A DNA stretch of 64,000 nucleotides. Source: Sphingopyxis macrogoltabida (GTDB lineage: Bacteria > Pseudomonadota > Alphaproteobacteria > Sphingomonadales > Sphingomonadaceae). Numbering within the stretch: position 1 is the first letter of the stretch; each line of letters begins with the position of its first letter. Shown here piece by piece: positions 32,662 through 41,298 of the stretch. Under the pieces are notes generated by a model. It was not told the origin of the DNA. It worked only from the letters and a program-made list of their open reading frames with translations, and ran no database searches. The stretch covers positions 3,968,501 through 4,032,500 of the forward strand of contig NZ_CP009429.1 in assembly GCF_001314325.1 (NCBI RefSeq), given 5' to 3'. The position numbers and the translations under genes were made by a program.

Positions 32662-33354
32662 ATGCAGACCCATATCCTGATTACCGGCGCCAGCCGCGGT
32701 ATCGGCGCCGCGATCTCCGATGCGCTGGCCGGCGACGCGACGAAAATCGTGGCGCTGTCGAGCGCCGACGGCGACCTTGGCGATCCCGCGGTTCCCGAGC
32801 GGCTGTGGCAGCAGAGCCTTGACCGGCTGGACGGGCGGATCGACGTGCTCGTCAACAATGCCGGGGTGTTCGAAGACAATGTGCTGGACGCCGGCGATGC
32901 CGACTGGCTCGCGAACTGGAACCGGACGCTGCAGATCAACCTGACCGCGAGCGCGCAGCTCTGCCGCCGCGCCGTACTGCACTGGCAGGAGCGCAACGCC
33001 GCGGGCCGCATCGTCAACATCGCGAGCCGTGCGGCGCATCGCGGCGACAGCCCGTCGCATTGGCATTATGCGGCGTCGAAGGCGGGCATGGTCGCGATGA
33101 CCAAGACGATCGCGCGCGGCTATGCGAAGGATGGCATCCTGGCCTTTGCCGTCTGTCCCGGCTTCACGCTGACCGGGATGGCCGAAGCGCATCTGGCGGG
33201 CGATGGCGGCGAAAGACTGCTCGCCGAAATCCCGCTCGGCCGTGTCGCGACGCCCGACGAGATCGGTGAAATGGCACGCTGGTGCGCACTCGACGCGCCG
33301 CCGTCGATGACCGGCGCAGTGCTCGACGCCAATGGCGCCAGCTATGTGCGCTAG
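32662..33354 (+). CDS. SDR-family NAD(P)-dependent oxidoreductase
   Basis: A 230-residue classical short-chain dehydrogenase. The Rossmann motif TGASRGIG (8-15), the NNAG at 65-68, catalytic S122 and Y136-x3-K140 (HYAASKAG) are intact. The 38-40 region (DGDLGD) is short, and the substrate is unknown. It starts 43 bases after the chemoreceptor and ends three bases before prmA, so it is in one rightward run with both. The ATG at 32662 follows GCGGAG. Confidence 0.92.
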   Translation: MQTHILITGASRGIGAAISDALAGDATKIVALSSADGDLGDPAVPERLWQQSLDRLDGRIDVLVNNAGVFEDNVLDAGDADWLANWNRTLQINLTASAQLCRRAVLHWQERNAAGRIVNIASRAAHRGDSPSHWHYAASKAGMVAMTKTIARGYAKDGILAFAVCPGFTLTGMAEAHLAGDGGERLLAEIPLGRVATPDEIGEMARWCALDAPPSMTGAVLDANGASYVR

Positions 33355-33357
33355 ACC

Positions 33358-34329
33358 ATGAGCTGGCTCGTCTCCCTCCCCTGCACGCGCGGCGAGGCCG
33401 AAGCGCTGTCGGGCGAAATCCCCGAACTCGATGTGCGGCCCGAAGCCCCCGTCGTGGTGACGCGCGAGATCGACGAGGACGCAGGGCTGTGGCAGCTCGA
33501 CGCCTATATGGATGACAAGCCGGGCGCGGCGCTGCTCAAACTGCTCCAGTCGTTCGTGCCGAGCGCGAAGGGCGTCAAACCCGCGGTGAGCGAGCTGCCC
33601 GAGGAGGATTGGGTGACGCTGAGCCAGCAGGGCCTCGAGCCCGTGCAGGCCGGCCGCTTCTTCGTCCATACGAGCAGCCACGCCGATCGCGTCCCGCCGG
33701 GGACGATATCGTTCCTGATCGATGCGAGCCAGGCGTTCGGCACCGGCGGGCACGACACCACCGCGGGCTGCCTCGCGATGCTCGACCGGCTCGCGCGCGC
33801 CGGCGCCAGCCCGCGCAACATCGCCGACATCGGTACCGGGACCGGCCTGCTCGCCTTTGCCGCGATGGCGCTGTGGCCCCGCGCCAAAACGATCGCATCG
33901 GACATCGACCCCGCGAGCATCCTCGTCACCCGCGACAATGCCGCAATCAACGACGTGCCGCTCGGCCGCGGCGGCGGACGCCTCGCACTCGCGGTCGCGC
34001 CGGGAACCGACCATCCGGCGATCCGCCACCGCGCGCCTTACGACCTCGTCGTCGCCAACATCCTTGCGGGGCCGCTGATCACGCTGGCGCCCGATATCGC
34101 CGCCGCGACCGCGCCGGGCGGCCATGCGATCCTCGCCGGGCTGATCGCGCGGCAAATGGAACCGGTGCTCGCCGCCTATCGCGCGCAGGGCTTTCGCCTC
34201 GCCGCGCGCGGCGGCAGCGCTGAATGGCCGTGCCTGCTGTTAGTCAAGCGGCGGCGCTATGGCTGGCGGCGCAAGGAACGCGCGCGACACCGCGCGAGCC
34301 CGTCGGACGCGAGCTTCGGGAGCTGGTAG
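33358..34329 (+). CDS. prmA: Ribosomal protein L11 methyltransferase
   Basis: SAM-dependent enzyme that trimethylates lysines and the N-terminus of ribosomal protein uL11. The PrmA mark AFGTGGHDTT (126-135), SAM-binding DIGTGTG (157-163), DIDPAS and DLVVANILAGPL are all seen. At 323 residues it is a little longer than usual owing to a basic tail (RRYGWRRKERARHR). It starts three bases after the SDR stop. A palindromic repeat separates it from the convergent phhA. Confidence 0.93.
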   Translation: MSWLVSLPCTRGEAEALSGEIPELDVRPEAPVVVTREIDEDAGLWQLDAYMDDKPGAALLKLLQSFVPSAKGVKPAVSELPEEDWVTLSQQGLEPVQAGRFFVHTSSHADRVPPGTISFLIDASQAFGTGGHDTTAGCLAMLDRLARAGASPRNIADIGTGTGLLAFAAMALWPRAKTIASDIDPASILVTRDNAAINDVPLGRGGGRLALAVAPGTDHPAIRHRAPYDLVVANILAGPLITLAPDIAAATAPGGHAILAGLIARQMEPVLAAYRAQGFRLAARGGSAEWPCLLLVKRRRYGWRRKERARHRASPSDASFGSW

Positions 34330-34335
34330 TTAAAA

Positions 34336-34426
34336 GTCATTGCGAGCGCAGCGAAGCAATCTCCAGCCTTCGTTCAGCTTTGCCGATAGCTGGAGATTGC
34401 TTCGTCGCTACGCTCCTCGCAATGAC
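34336..34426. repeat. Palindromic intergenic repeat between prmA and phhA
   Basis: GTCATTGCGAGCGCAGCGAAG... (34336-34366) pairs with ...CTTCGTCGCTACGCTCCTCG (34390-34426) as a long imperfect stem with two 3-base bulges in one arm. The sequence type (CATTGCGAGCG.AGCGAAGCAATC) is a kind of dispersed palindrome I recall from alphaproteobacterial genomes. It fills the whole space between the convergent genes and could end both transcripts. Confidence 0.85.
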
Positions 34427-34429
34427 GGG

Positions 34430-35299
34430 CTAAGCTTTCGCCGTTGCATAATCCTGCGTGCCGCGCGTGATCACCTCGTCGCCGGGCAGGATGTCGGCGA
34501 TCGGGATCGGCGGTAGCGCGGCGTTTTCGACATAGAGCGGCGCGAAGTCGGTGTTGACCGTCGTGTCGAGCAACTGGCCCAAGCTGTCGATGACGAAATA
34601 ATTCTGCTGGAAATCGTCGATCCGGTAATCGGTGCGCATGACGCGCGCGAGGTCGAAACCGATGCGGTTCGGGCTGTCCGAATCGAGCGCGAAGACGCTC
34701 TCGGAATAGGAAGAGACGATGCCGGCGCCGTAGATGCGCAGGCCGCCAGCTTCGCGGATCAGACCGAATTCGACCGTATACCAATAGAGGCGCGCGAGTT
34801 GCTTCAGCGCGTCGAACTTCAGGCTGCGCAGCCCGCCGAGGCCATAGGCAACCATATAGTCGGCAAACACCGGGTCGGCGAGCATCGGGACATGGCCGAA
34901 CACGTCGTGAAAGACGTCGGGCTCCTGAAGATAATCGAGCTGTTCGGGGGTGCGGATGAAGTTGCCGGCGGGAAAGCGCCGGTTCGCCAGATGGTCGAAA
35001 AAGACCTCGTCGGGCACCAGCCCCGGCACCGCGACGACCTGCCACCCCGTTGCATCGACGAGCCGCGCATTGAGTTCGCGATAATCGGGAATGCCGGGTT
35101 TTTCGAGCCGGAGGACGTCGATCCCGCGCAGGAAAGCGTCGGAGGCGCGCCCCGGCAACATATCCCACTGGCGCGCGAAGAGGCGATCCCACATCGCATG
35201 TTCGCCGGGCGAAAAGGCGTCCCAATTCTGCGGACAGGTCCAGTCCGGCGCGGAACCCGGCGGCGGCGTCTCGTGGACGTGCGTATCAGGACTTTTCAT
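34430..35299 (-). CDS. phhA: Phenylalanine 4-monooxygenase
   Basis: Pterin-dependent aromatic amino acid hydroxylase converting phenylalanine to tyrosine. The iron ligands are H131 and H136 (EPDVFHDVFGHVP) and E177 (YWYTVEFGL). At 289 residues it is the short bacterial type without an ACT domain. I used the ATG at 35299 because GGCGGGG precedes it; an ATG at 35317 would add six residues. The pterin-recycling gene phhB is not in the window. It reads leftward and converges on prmA. Confidence 0.95.
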   Translation of the reverse strand: MKSPDTHVHETPPPGSAPDWTCPQNWDAFSPGEHAMWDRLFARQWDMLPGRASDAFLRGIDVLRLEKPGIPDYRELNARLVDATGWQVVAVPGLVPDEVFFDHLANRRFPAGNFIRTPEQLDYLQEPDVFHDVFGHVPMLADPVFADYMVAYGLGGLRSLKFDALKQLARLYWYTVEFGLIREAGGLRIYGAGIVSSYSESVFALDSDSPNRIGFDLARVMRTDYRIDDFQQNYFVIDSLGQLLDTTVNTDFAPLYVENAALPPIPIADILPGDEVITRGTQDYATAKA

Positions 35300-35350
35300 C
35301 GACCCCGCCCATAGCATGACAAGGTTTCAATTGAAATTTCCCCTGCCGCC

Positions 35351-35968
35351 TCACTCCAGCGCGACGACCCCGGTCGCCAGCCGGTCGACCTCCGCCCGGT
35401 CGTGGCTGACATAGAGGATCGGCAACTTGAGCTCGTCGCGAATCCGTTCGATCACCGCCATGATCTCGCCGCGCCGCGCCGCATCGAGCGAGGACAAAGG
35501 TTCGTCCATCAGCAGGCATTCGGGGCCGCTGAGCAACGCGCGGCCGATCGCGACGCGCTGCGCCTCGCCGCCCGACAGGCTTGCGGGCCAGCGCCCGAGC
35601 AGGTGACCGATGCCGAGGAAGTCGACCGCTTCGTCGAGGCCCATCCAGCGCGCGGCGGGGTCGGCAAGGTCGTGGCCGTACAGCAGATTGGCGCGTACCC
35701 GGCGATGCGGGAACAGGCGCCCGTCCTGAAACACATAACCGATCCGCCGCGCTTCGGGCGGCAGGTCGACGCCGTCGCCGAACAGCGTTCGCGTCCCAAC
35801 GCGGATATGCCCGCGGTCGGGGCGCAGCAGCCCCGCGACCATGTTGAGGATGCTCGTCTTGCCCACCCCCGACGGGCCGAACAGCGCGGTCAGCCCCGGA
35901 CCGGCGGTAAAGCGCGCCGCGATGACCCGGTCGCCGAGCCGCCGTTCGATGTCGATATCAATCGCCAT
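35351..35968 (-). CDS. modC: Molybdate ABC transporter ATPase, short form
   Basis: ATPase of the molybdate importer. Walker A GPSGVGKTS, the Q-loop FQDGRLFPHRRV, signature LSGGEAQR, Walker B LLMDEP and the switch His (YVSHD) are intact. At 205 residues it ends just after the ATPase core; E. coli ModC (about 350) has a further regulatory MOP/TOBE domain that binds molybdate and is absent here. The start overlaps the modB stop by 11 bases. Confidence 0.88.
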   Translation of the reverse strand: MAIDIDIERRLGDRVIAARFTAGPGLTALFGPSGVGKTSILNMVAGLLRPDRGHIRVGTRTLFGDGVDLPPEARRIGYVFQDGRLFPHRRVRANLLYGHDLADPAARWMGLDEAVDFLGIGHLLGRWPASLSGGEAQRVAIGRALLSGPECLLMDEPLSSLDAARRGEIMAVIERIRDELKLPILYVSHDRAEVDRLATGVVALE

Positions 35969-36653
35969 GCGGCGGCCTTCCGGCGTGCGTTCGCCGCACC
36001 AGCCATTCGGAGAGCACCAGCGCGCCGAGCGACAGCGCGACCGAGAGCAGCGCCAGCCGCGTCACCATCGCTTCCGCCCCCGGCACCTGCAACGCCGAAT
36101 AGATGGCGAGCGGCAGCGTCCGCGTTTCGCCCGGGATGTTCGAGACGAAGGTGATCGTCGCCCCGAACTCGCCGATCGAGCGCGCGAAGCCGAGGACGAG
36201 CGCGGCGAGCACGCCGGGCAGCGCGAGCGGCAGGCTGACCGTCCGGAACGCGTGCCAGCGGCCGGCGCCGAGCGTTCGCGCCGCGCCCTCCAGTCGCCGG
36301 TCGATGCCCTCGATCGACAAGCGCATCGCGCGCACCATCAGCGGCAGCGCCATGATCGCCGCCGCGAGCGCGGCGCCGGTCCAGCGGAACATCAGGCTGA
36401 CCCCGAACCAGCTTTCGAGCCATCGTCCGGCGGGGCCAAGCGGCCCGAAGGCGATGAGCAGCAACCAGCCGGTGACCACCGGCGGCAGCACGAGCGGCAG
36501 ATGGACGAGCCCGTCGAGCAGCACGCGCCCCGGAAAGCGCTTGCGCGCCAGCACCCAAGCGAGCGCAAAGGCGACCGGCAGGGTGACGAGCACCGCCGCC
36601 CCGCCGACCTTCAGCGACAGCGCGACAATGCTCCATTCTTCGGCGGAAAGCAT
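35958..36653 (-). CDS. modB: Molybdate ABC transporter permease
   Basis: Inner-membrane permease of the molybdate importer, 231 residues with five or six TM helices. The permease EAA-type loop is seen in RTLGAGRWHAFRTVSLPLALPG and the ModB-type stretch SIGEFGATITFVSNIPGETRT (given in part). The ATG at 36653 shares its A with the stop of modA (TGATG), so the two are coupled; longer in-frame starts run through modA and were rejected. Confidence 0.93.
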   Translation of the reverse strand: MLSAEEWSIVALSLKVGGAAVLVTLPVAFALAWVLARKRFPGRVLLDGLVHLPLVLPPVVTGWLLLIAFGPLGPAGRWLESWFGVSLMFRWTGAALAAAIMALPLMVRAMRLSIEGIDRRLEGAARTLGAGRWHAFRTVSLPLALPGVLAALVLGFARSIGEFGATITFVSNIPGETRTLPLAIYSALQVPGAEAMVTRLALLSVALSLGALVLSEWLVRRTHAGRPPHGD

Positions 36654-37420
36654 CAGGGCGTGGAAAATCCGTGGCGGGCGAAGATGGCGCGCGCCTGTTT
36701 CGACAGCAGGAAGGCGCGGAAACCGGCCGCGTCTTTGTGGCGCGACGCCTTCAGCACCGCGACCGGGTAACGGATCGGCGGATGGCTCGCCGCGGGAAAG
36801 GTGCCGACGACACGCACGGCGCGCGATGCCTTCGCATCGGTCGCATAGACGATGCCGAGCGGCGCGGCGCCGCGTTCGACGAGCGCCATGGCGGCGCGGA
36901 CATTTTCGGCGGGCGCGACCCGCGCCGCGACGCCGCGCCACACGCCGAGGTGCATCAATGCTGCCTTCGCATATTTGCCCGCCGGGACGGCATCGGGATC
37001 GGCCAGCGCGAGACGGCCGCTGCCGAGGGCGCGGGCCAGCGGGAAACCGCGCGCGGGCGTGAGCCGGACCGCACTCGCGGCCGGGGCGATGAGCACCAGC
37101 CGATTGCCGAGCAATGTCGTGCGCGTCCCCCGGCGCAGCAGCCCCGCCTTCGCGACCGCGTCCATCCATTCCTCGTCGGCCGACAGGAACAGGTCGGCGG
37201 GAGCGCCCGCGATCACCTGCCGCGCGAGTGCCGACGAGGCGGCGAACGACAGCACGGGTTTGGGGTGCCCCTTCGCCGCCCAGGCACCGGCCGCTTCGGT
37301 CAGCGATTCCTGCAGGCTGGCGGCGGCCAGCACCACCGGACCGCGATCGGCCGCCAGCGCAGCGGGTGCGAACAACAGCGCGGCAAGGACGAGGCAAAGC
37401 TTGCGGAGAAGTCGGATCAT
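36653..37420 (-). CDS. modA: Molybdate-binding periplasmic protein
   Basis: Periplasmic ligand-binding protein of the molybdate importer, 255 residues. A signal peptide (MIRLLRKLCLVLAALLFAPA) leads to VVLAAASLQESLTEAAGAWAA, SFAASSALARQV and PADLFLSADEEWMD, all standard for ModA. The ligand-contact Ser (AASL, SSAL) and Tyr (GIVYATDA) positions are kept. It starts the leftward modA-modB-modC operon; I saw no molybdate riboswitch or ModE site upstream. Confidence 0.93.
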   Translation of the reverse strand: MIRLLRKLCLVLAALLFAPAALAADRGPVVLAAASLQESLTEAAGAWAAKGHPKPVLSFAASSALARQVIAGAPADLFLSADEEWMDAVAKAGLLRRGTRTTLLGNRLVLIAPAASAVRLTPARGFPLARALGSGRLALADPDAVPAGKYAKAALMHLGVWRGVAARVAPAENVRAAMALVERGAAPLGIVYATDAKASRAVRVVGTFPAASHPPIRYPVAVLKASRHKDAAGFRAFLLSKQARAIFARHGFSTP

Positions 37421-37446
37421 CGGACCGCTATATACGGCCGGATAGG

Positions 37447-38790
37447 TCACGCCAAGGCACGAACGCCAAGCCAGCGTGCGAGCCGCGGCAGCCGGGGTAT
37501 CACCAGCCGGTCGACGATCCACAGCAGGATCAGCGACGCCGCGAGCAGCGGTAACAGCGCGGCCAGCAACAGGACGATCGCCGCGACGCCCTTCAGCCGG
37601 GCCGGATCGCGCGGCAACGGCGGCGCGCCGAGCGCCGCTTCCGGCTTGCGCCGCCGCCAGAGCAGGAAACCCGAAATCGCGAGCGTCACCAATGCCAGCG
37701 CCGTCGCCACCCCGATCAACTGGCTGACGATCCCGAACAGCGCGCCCTCGTGCCAAGCGATGCCGATGCCGACGATACGGTCGATGACATGCTTGTCGGC
37801 AAAGCCGCTTCGCGACACCTCGATGCCCGTTGCGGGATCATAGCCGACCTTGCGCACCAGCGGCCGGTTCTGCGTCTGCGTCGTCAGCGTCCACACATCG
37901 CCGTTCGGGGCCCCGAACAGGTTCGGCGCGCCGGGCGGCTGGACGATCACCGGCGGCGGCAGCGCCTCGCTCCGCGCGCGCAACACGATGGTGGCGAGCG
38001 GGACGCCGGGCGGCGCGGCGGAGGGTGCCGCCATCGCCATCGCGCGATGATCGTGCGCGGCATGATGACCGGCGGCCCCGCCCTTCCAGTCCGGCGCCCC
38101 CGCTACCCAGCCCATTTCGGCGCGCACGGTCCGGAAGCCGCTCGCCCAGACGTCGGTCCACGGCAGTGCGGTGAGCAGGAGGACCAGCGCGAGGCCCGAG
38201 ACCCAGAAGCCCGTCACCGAGTGAAGATCGCGCAGCGCCGTTCGCCCGCCGAGCGACAGCCGCGGCCAGACCACCCCCGCCGCCCCGCGCCCGCGCGGCC
38301 ACCAGAGATAGAGGCCGGTCAGGATCATCACGATCGCCCAGCTCGCCGCGAGTTCGACGAGCAGCCCGCCAGCGCGCCCGATGAGCAGGCTCGAATGGAT
38401 ACGCGCGAGCCAGGCCGAGATGCGCGTCTCGGGATCGGCGGCGCCGACGACGCGCCCGCGCGGCGACACCGCGACGTCGCGCATGCCGCCGTCCGGCAGG
38501 GCGAGGTGGACGACCGCCGCATCGCCCGACGCCTCGGGGATGCGGTAATAGTGGAAGCTCGCGCCCGGAAACGCCGCCAGCGCCGCCGCGACCTGCGCGT
38601 CGGCGTCGACGCGCTCGGCCGCCGGCAGCCCGCGCCAGCCGCGTTCCTGCCATCGGTCGAGCTGCGGCTTGAACAGATAGGCGGCGCCGGTCAGCGACAG
38701 CAGAAGGACGAAGGGGATGACGAACAGCCCGGCATAGAAATGCCAGCGCCAGATCGTGCGATAGAGCGGTGCGGTCTTGATGTCGGTCAT
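37447..38790 (-). CDS. PepSY-associated TM domain protein (ferric-reductase-like)
   Basis: A 447-residue inner-membrane protein of the PepSY_TM (PiuB-like) family, with the usual start TIWRWHFYAGLFVIPFVLLL and TM helices near 15-40, 145-165, 190-212 and 355-440. Conserved Trp-His pairs may bind haem. A His-rich loop (GGAAGHHAAHDHRAMAMA) lies near 242-260 and could bind metal. Such proteins reduce or help import iron from siderophores. It follows the TonB receptor by 12 bases. Confidence 0.88.
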   Translation of the reverse strand: MTDIKTAPLYRTIWRWHFYAGLFVIPFVLLLSLTGAAYLFKPQLDRWQERGWRGLPAAERVDADAQVAAALAAFPGASFHYYRIPEASGDAAVVHLALPDGGMRDVAVSPRGRVVGAADPETRISAWLARIHSSLLIGRAGGLLVELAASWAIVMILTGLYLWWPRGRGAAGVVWPRLSLGGRTALRDLHSVTGFWVSGLALVLLLTALPWTDVWASGFRTVRAEMGWVAGAPDWKGGAAGHHAAHDHRAMAMAAPSAAPPGVPLATIVLRARSEALPPPVIVQPPGAPNLFGAPNGDVWTLTTQTQNRPLVRKVGYDPATGIEVSRSGFADKHVIDRIVGIGIAWHEGALFGIVSQLIGVATALALVTLAISGFLLWRRRKPEAALGAPPLPRDPARLKGVAAIVLLLAALLPLLAASLILLWIVDRLVIPRLPRLARWLGVRALA

Positions 38791-38802
38791 CCCCCGCCCC
38801 TC

Positions 38803-40794
38803 TCAGAAACGCGCGCGAAGGCCGGCCGACACGGCGCGGCGTTCGACCGGATAATAGATGGCCGACGTATCGGTCACCGCGATTGCCGCGCTGATATCGC
38901 CGATCGCCTTCTTGCCGGTGATGTTGCGGACATCGACGAAAGCGTCGACGCCCTCGGCGAGACGCGCGCCGCCGGTGAACCCGATCAGTGTATAGCCGGG
39001 GGTCCGAACGCCATTGCCATAATCGGCGAACGGCCCCCGCGGCACCCATTCGAAATTGGGCGCGATATGCAACGCGTCGCTGCCGAGCCGCAATTCGGCG
39101 CGATAGACGTGGCGCGGCACCACCGGCAGGCGATTGTCGCCATATTGCGCATCATCGCGGAAGCGGAAATTGCTGTAGGTATAGACCTGCCGCAGCCGCA
39201 GCCAGTCGGCCGGCGCGAGCTCGACCGCCGCCTCGATGCCTTCGTGCCGCGTCCTACCGGCGTTGAAGGTCGAGGCGGGAATATCGGCGCCGACCATATA
39301 TTGCAGCAACTCGCCCTTGATGTCGGCGCGGTAGAGCGACAGGTCCCAGCTCGCGATACCCGACCGGCCGCGCGTGCCGATCTCGGCCGTCCACGCGCGT
39401 TGCGGATCGAACGGAACGAAGGCCGACACCTGCGCGAGTTCGATGAACCCGGGAAATTCGACCGAGCGGCTGTAGTTGGCGTAGAATTGCATCCCCGGCG
39501 CGGGCTCGTACAACAGGCCGAGCTTGGGGGAGAAGGCGTCGAAATCGGCGCGGCCACCGCGATCGACCGGGCCATTGTTGAACGCCTCGTGCTGGCGCCG
39601 CATCCCGTCGCCGTAGATGCCGCCCGCGATCAGGGTCAGCGTATCGACCGGCCGCAGCCGCAGCTCGCCGTACAGCGTCGCGGTGCGCGCATCCTGCTTG
39701 GCGTCGAAGGTCTTCGCGCCGCGTTTGCCCGCGAGATTGAGGAAGCGCCGCGAATTGACGTCGCCGACGCGCAATTCGCCGCCGAGCGTCGCCTCGACCG
39801 GACCGCCCGCATAATCGAAGCGGAAGAAGGCGCCGCGATCGACGCTCTTCTGGTCGATGAGCTGATAGATGGGATGATGCAGCGCCTTCGCATTGACGAA
39901 AGCGCCGACGTCGAGTTTCACCGCACCGAAATCGAAGCTGGTGCGGTTCTGGAGACGCAGCGAATCGATATCGCGCGCCTGATCGAGTGCGACGGCGCCC
40001 GCATTGGCCCGGCGCGGCGTGGTTAGTGCCTCGTCCCGGGTCAGCGCGCCGGGCAATTCCTGCCGGATGCGGTTGAGGCTGGCATAGAAGCGGGTGGCAA
40101 CCGTGTCGCTGAACTTCAGCCCGACATTGCCGTGGAAACGGACGCTGCGACGCTTCGCATGGTCGCGATCGCCGTCCGACGTGTCGGCGCTGATCGCCCC
40201 CCATGCGTCGACCTGCGCCCCCGCGACGCCCGCGGCGACGAGCCCGCGCCAGCTATCGAAACTGCCCGCGTCGGCGCGCAGGTAAACTCCCCCGGCGCTG
40301 CGGCCGGTCGGGGTAACCCCATTGATGGCGCCGCCCAAGGTGCCCGACCCGAAGCGCAATGCGTTGGCGCCGCGATAGACTTCGAGATGGTCGAAGAAGA
40401 TCGGTTCGAGTTCCTGGAAATCGCCATTGTCGTCGGCGAGGTTGATCGGGATCCCGTCCTGCAGCAGCGTCAGCCCGCGCATATGATAGCCGCGCGACAG
40501 CCCCGAGCCGCGAATCGAAATGCGCACTTCCTGCCCGAAACGCGGCTGGAGATAGACGCCGGGCGAGAAGGCGAGCGCGTCGCGCAGCGATACGACCGAC
40601 TTGTCGGCATAATCCTCGTGCGCGACGATATCGCTGCCGCCGGGCGTGCGCGCGGCGCGCGCTTCGGCGGCGTCGGTCGCGGTCGGCGCGGTGACGATGA
40701 TGGTGGCGTCGGCCTCTTCGGCGCGGACGGGCAGGGCGGCAAGGCAGGTGACGAGCGCGAGCAAGGGCGCCGCGCGGCAGATATGGTTCTTCAT
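38803..40794 (-). CDS. TonB-dependent outer-membrane receptor (siderophore type)
   Basis: Outer-membrane active transporter, 663 residues. Signal peptide (ICRAAPLLALVTCLAALPVRA), a TonB-box-like ATIIVTAP, plug domain (SLRDALAFSPGVYLQPRFGQ, IRGSGLSRGYHMRGLTLLQDG in part, RYGANA-like VYRGANALRFGSGTLGGAING in part) and a 22-strand barrel ending in a C-terminal Phe (GLRARF). The barrel pattern suits a FecA/siderophore receptor. It is cotranscribed with a DUF2946 gene before it and the PepSY gene after it, pointing to metal uptake; the ligand is unknown. Confidence 0.9.
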   Translation of the reverse strand: MKNHICRAAPLLALVTCLAALPVRAEEADATIIVTAPTATDAAEARAARTPGGSDIVAHEDYADKSVVSLRDALAFSPGVYLQPRFGQEVRISIRGSGLSRGYHMRGLTLLQDGIPINLADDNGDFQELEPIFFDHLEVYRGANALRFGSGTLGGAINGVTPTGRSAGGVYLRADAGSFDSWRGLVAAGVAGAQVDAWGAISADTSDGDRDHAKRRSVRFHGNVGLKFSDTVATRFYASLNRIRQELPGALTRDEALTTPRRANAGAVALDQARDIDSLRLQNRTSFDFGAVKLDVGAFVNAKALHHPIYQLIDQKSVDRGAFFRFDYAGGPVEATLGGELRVGDVNSRRFLNLAGKRGAKTFDAKQDARTATLYGELRLRPVDTLTLIAGGIYGDGMRRQHEAFNNGPVDRGGRADFDAFSPKLGLLYEPAPGMQFYANYSRSVEFPGFIELAQVSAFVPFDPQRAWTAEIGTRGRSGIASWDLSLYRADIKGELLQYMVGADIPASTFNAGRTRHEGIEAAVELAPADWLRLRQVYTYSNFRFRDDAQYGDNRLPVVPRHVYRAELRLGSDALHIAPNFEWVPRGPFADYGNGVRTPGYTLIGFTGGARLAEGVDAFVDVRNITGKKAIGDISAAIAVTDTSAIYYPVERRAVSAGLRARF

Positions 40795-40865
40795 CGGAAA
40801 ATCTTCCCCGGATACAGGCATGGAACCGCGCCGCGCTTTCCGCGCGGGCGGCGTTTCAGGCTGGA

Positions 40866-41258
40866 TCAGGCGAAAGCGGGTGGTCCGGTACTCGGCGGCA
40901 GCGGTGAAGCGATGCCCGGCGCGAAGCCGAGTGAAGCCAGCGCGACGGGGGCCGGTTCGGCAAGCATCGGCGCCGCGGGCAGCACCGGCAGGTCGGGAAC
41001 GATCGGTGCGGCGGCGAGCGCGCCCCATGGGCAATGCTGCTGCCCCTCGCCCGCCTGATGATCGCCGACCTTTTCGATCGGGATCGTCACGGTTCCGCCG
41101 GGGTTGGCGGGATCCGAACAGACGCGGACGGTGATCGCCCCGCCGGCATCGCTTTCGATCATCCAGCCCGGCGCGACGAGCACCCGCGCGGCGAGCGCCA
41201 GCAGCAAGGGCAGCAGCAAGAGGATGCCGGGACGGCGAAAGGCGGCGAGCGGACTCAC
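40866..41258 (-). CDS. DUF2946-like small exported protein
   Basis: A 130-residue protein with a hydrophobic N-terminal segment (ILLLLPLLLALAARVLVAPGW, in part) and a short domain with two Cys (VRVCSDP, QQHCPWG) then a long Pro/Ala tail. It resembles DUF2946 proteins, which occur beside copper- or TonB-linked genes; a metal-binding role is inferred. The start is the GTG at 41258, with AGGAG seven bases before it. It is the first gene before the TonB receptor. Confidence 0.65.
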   Translation of the reverse strand: MSPLAAFRRPGILLLLPLLLALAARVLVAPGWMIESDAGGAITVRVCSDPANPGGTVTIPIEKVGDHQAGEGQQHCPWGALAAAPIVPDLPVLPAAPMLAEPAPVALASLGFAPGIASPLPPSTGPPAFA

Positions 41259-41298
41259 GCGGCGGCTCCTATGCGCGCCGCCCGGGCGTGGCAAGCCG

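Noticed and set aside
37421..37446. Molybdenum-cofactor riboswitch or ModE site before modA
   Set aside because: The gap to the preceding gene is only 26 bases and shows no such structure.
37421..37756. A long N-terminal extension of modA into the PepSY gene
   Set aside because: It overlaps the PepSY gene on the same strand in another frame and would hide the signal peptide that begins at 37420.
37750..40026. A 758-codon open frame opposite the PepSY and TonB receptor genes
   Set aside because: The opposite strand has clear family motifs throughout; this frame is rich in Arg, Asp and Gln without any motif.
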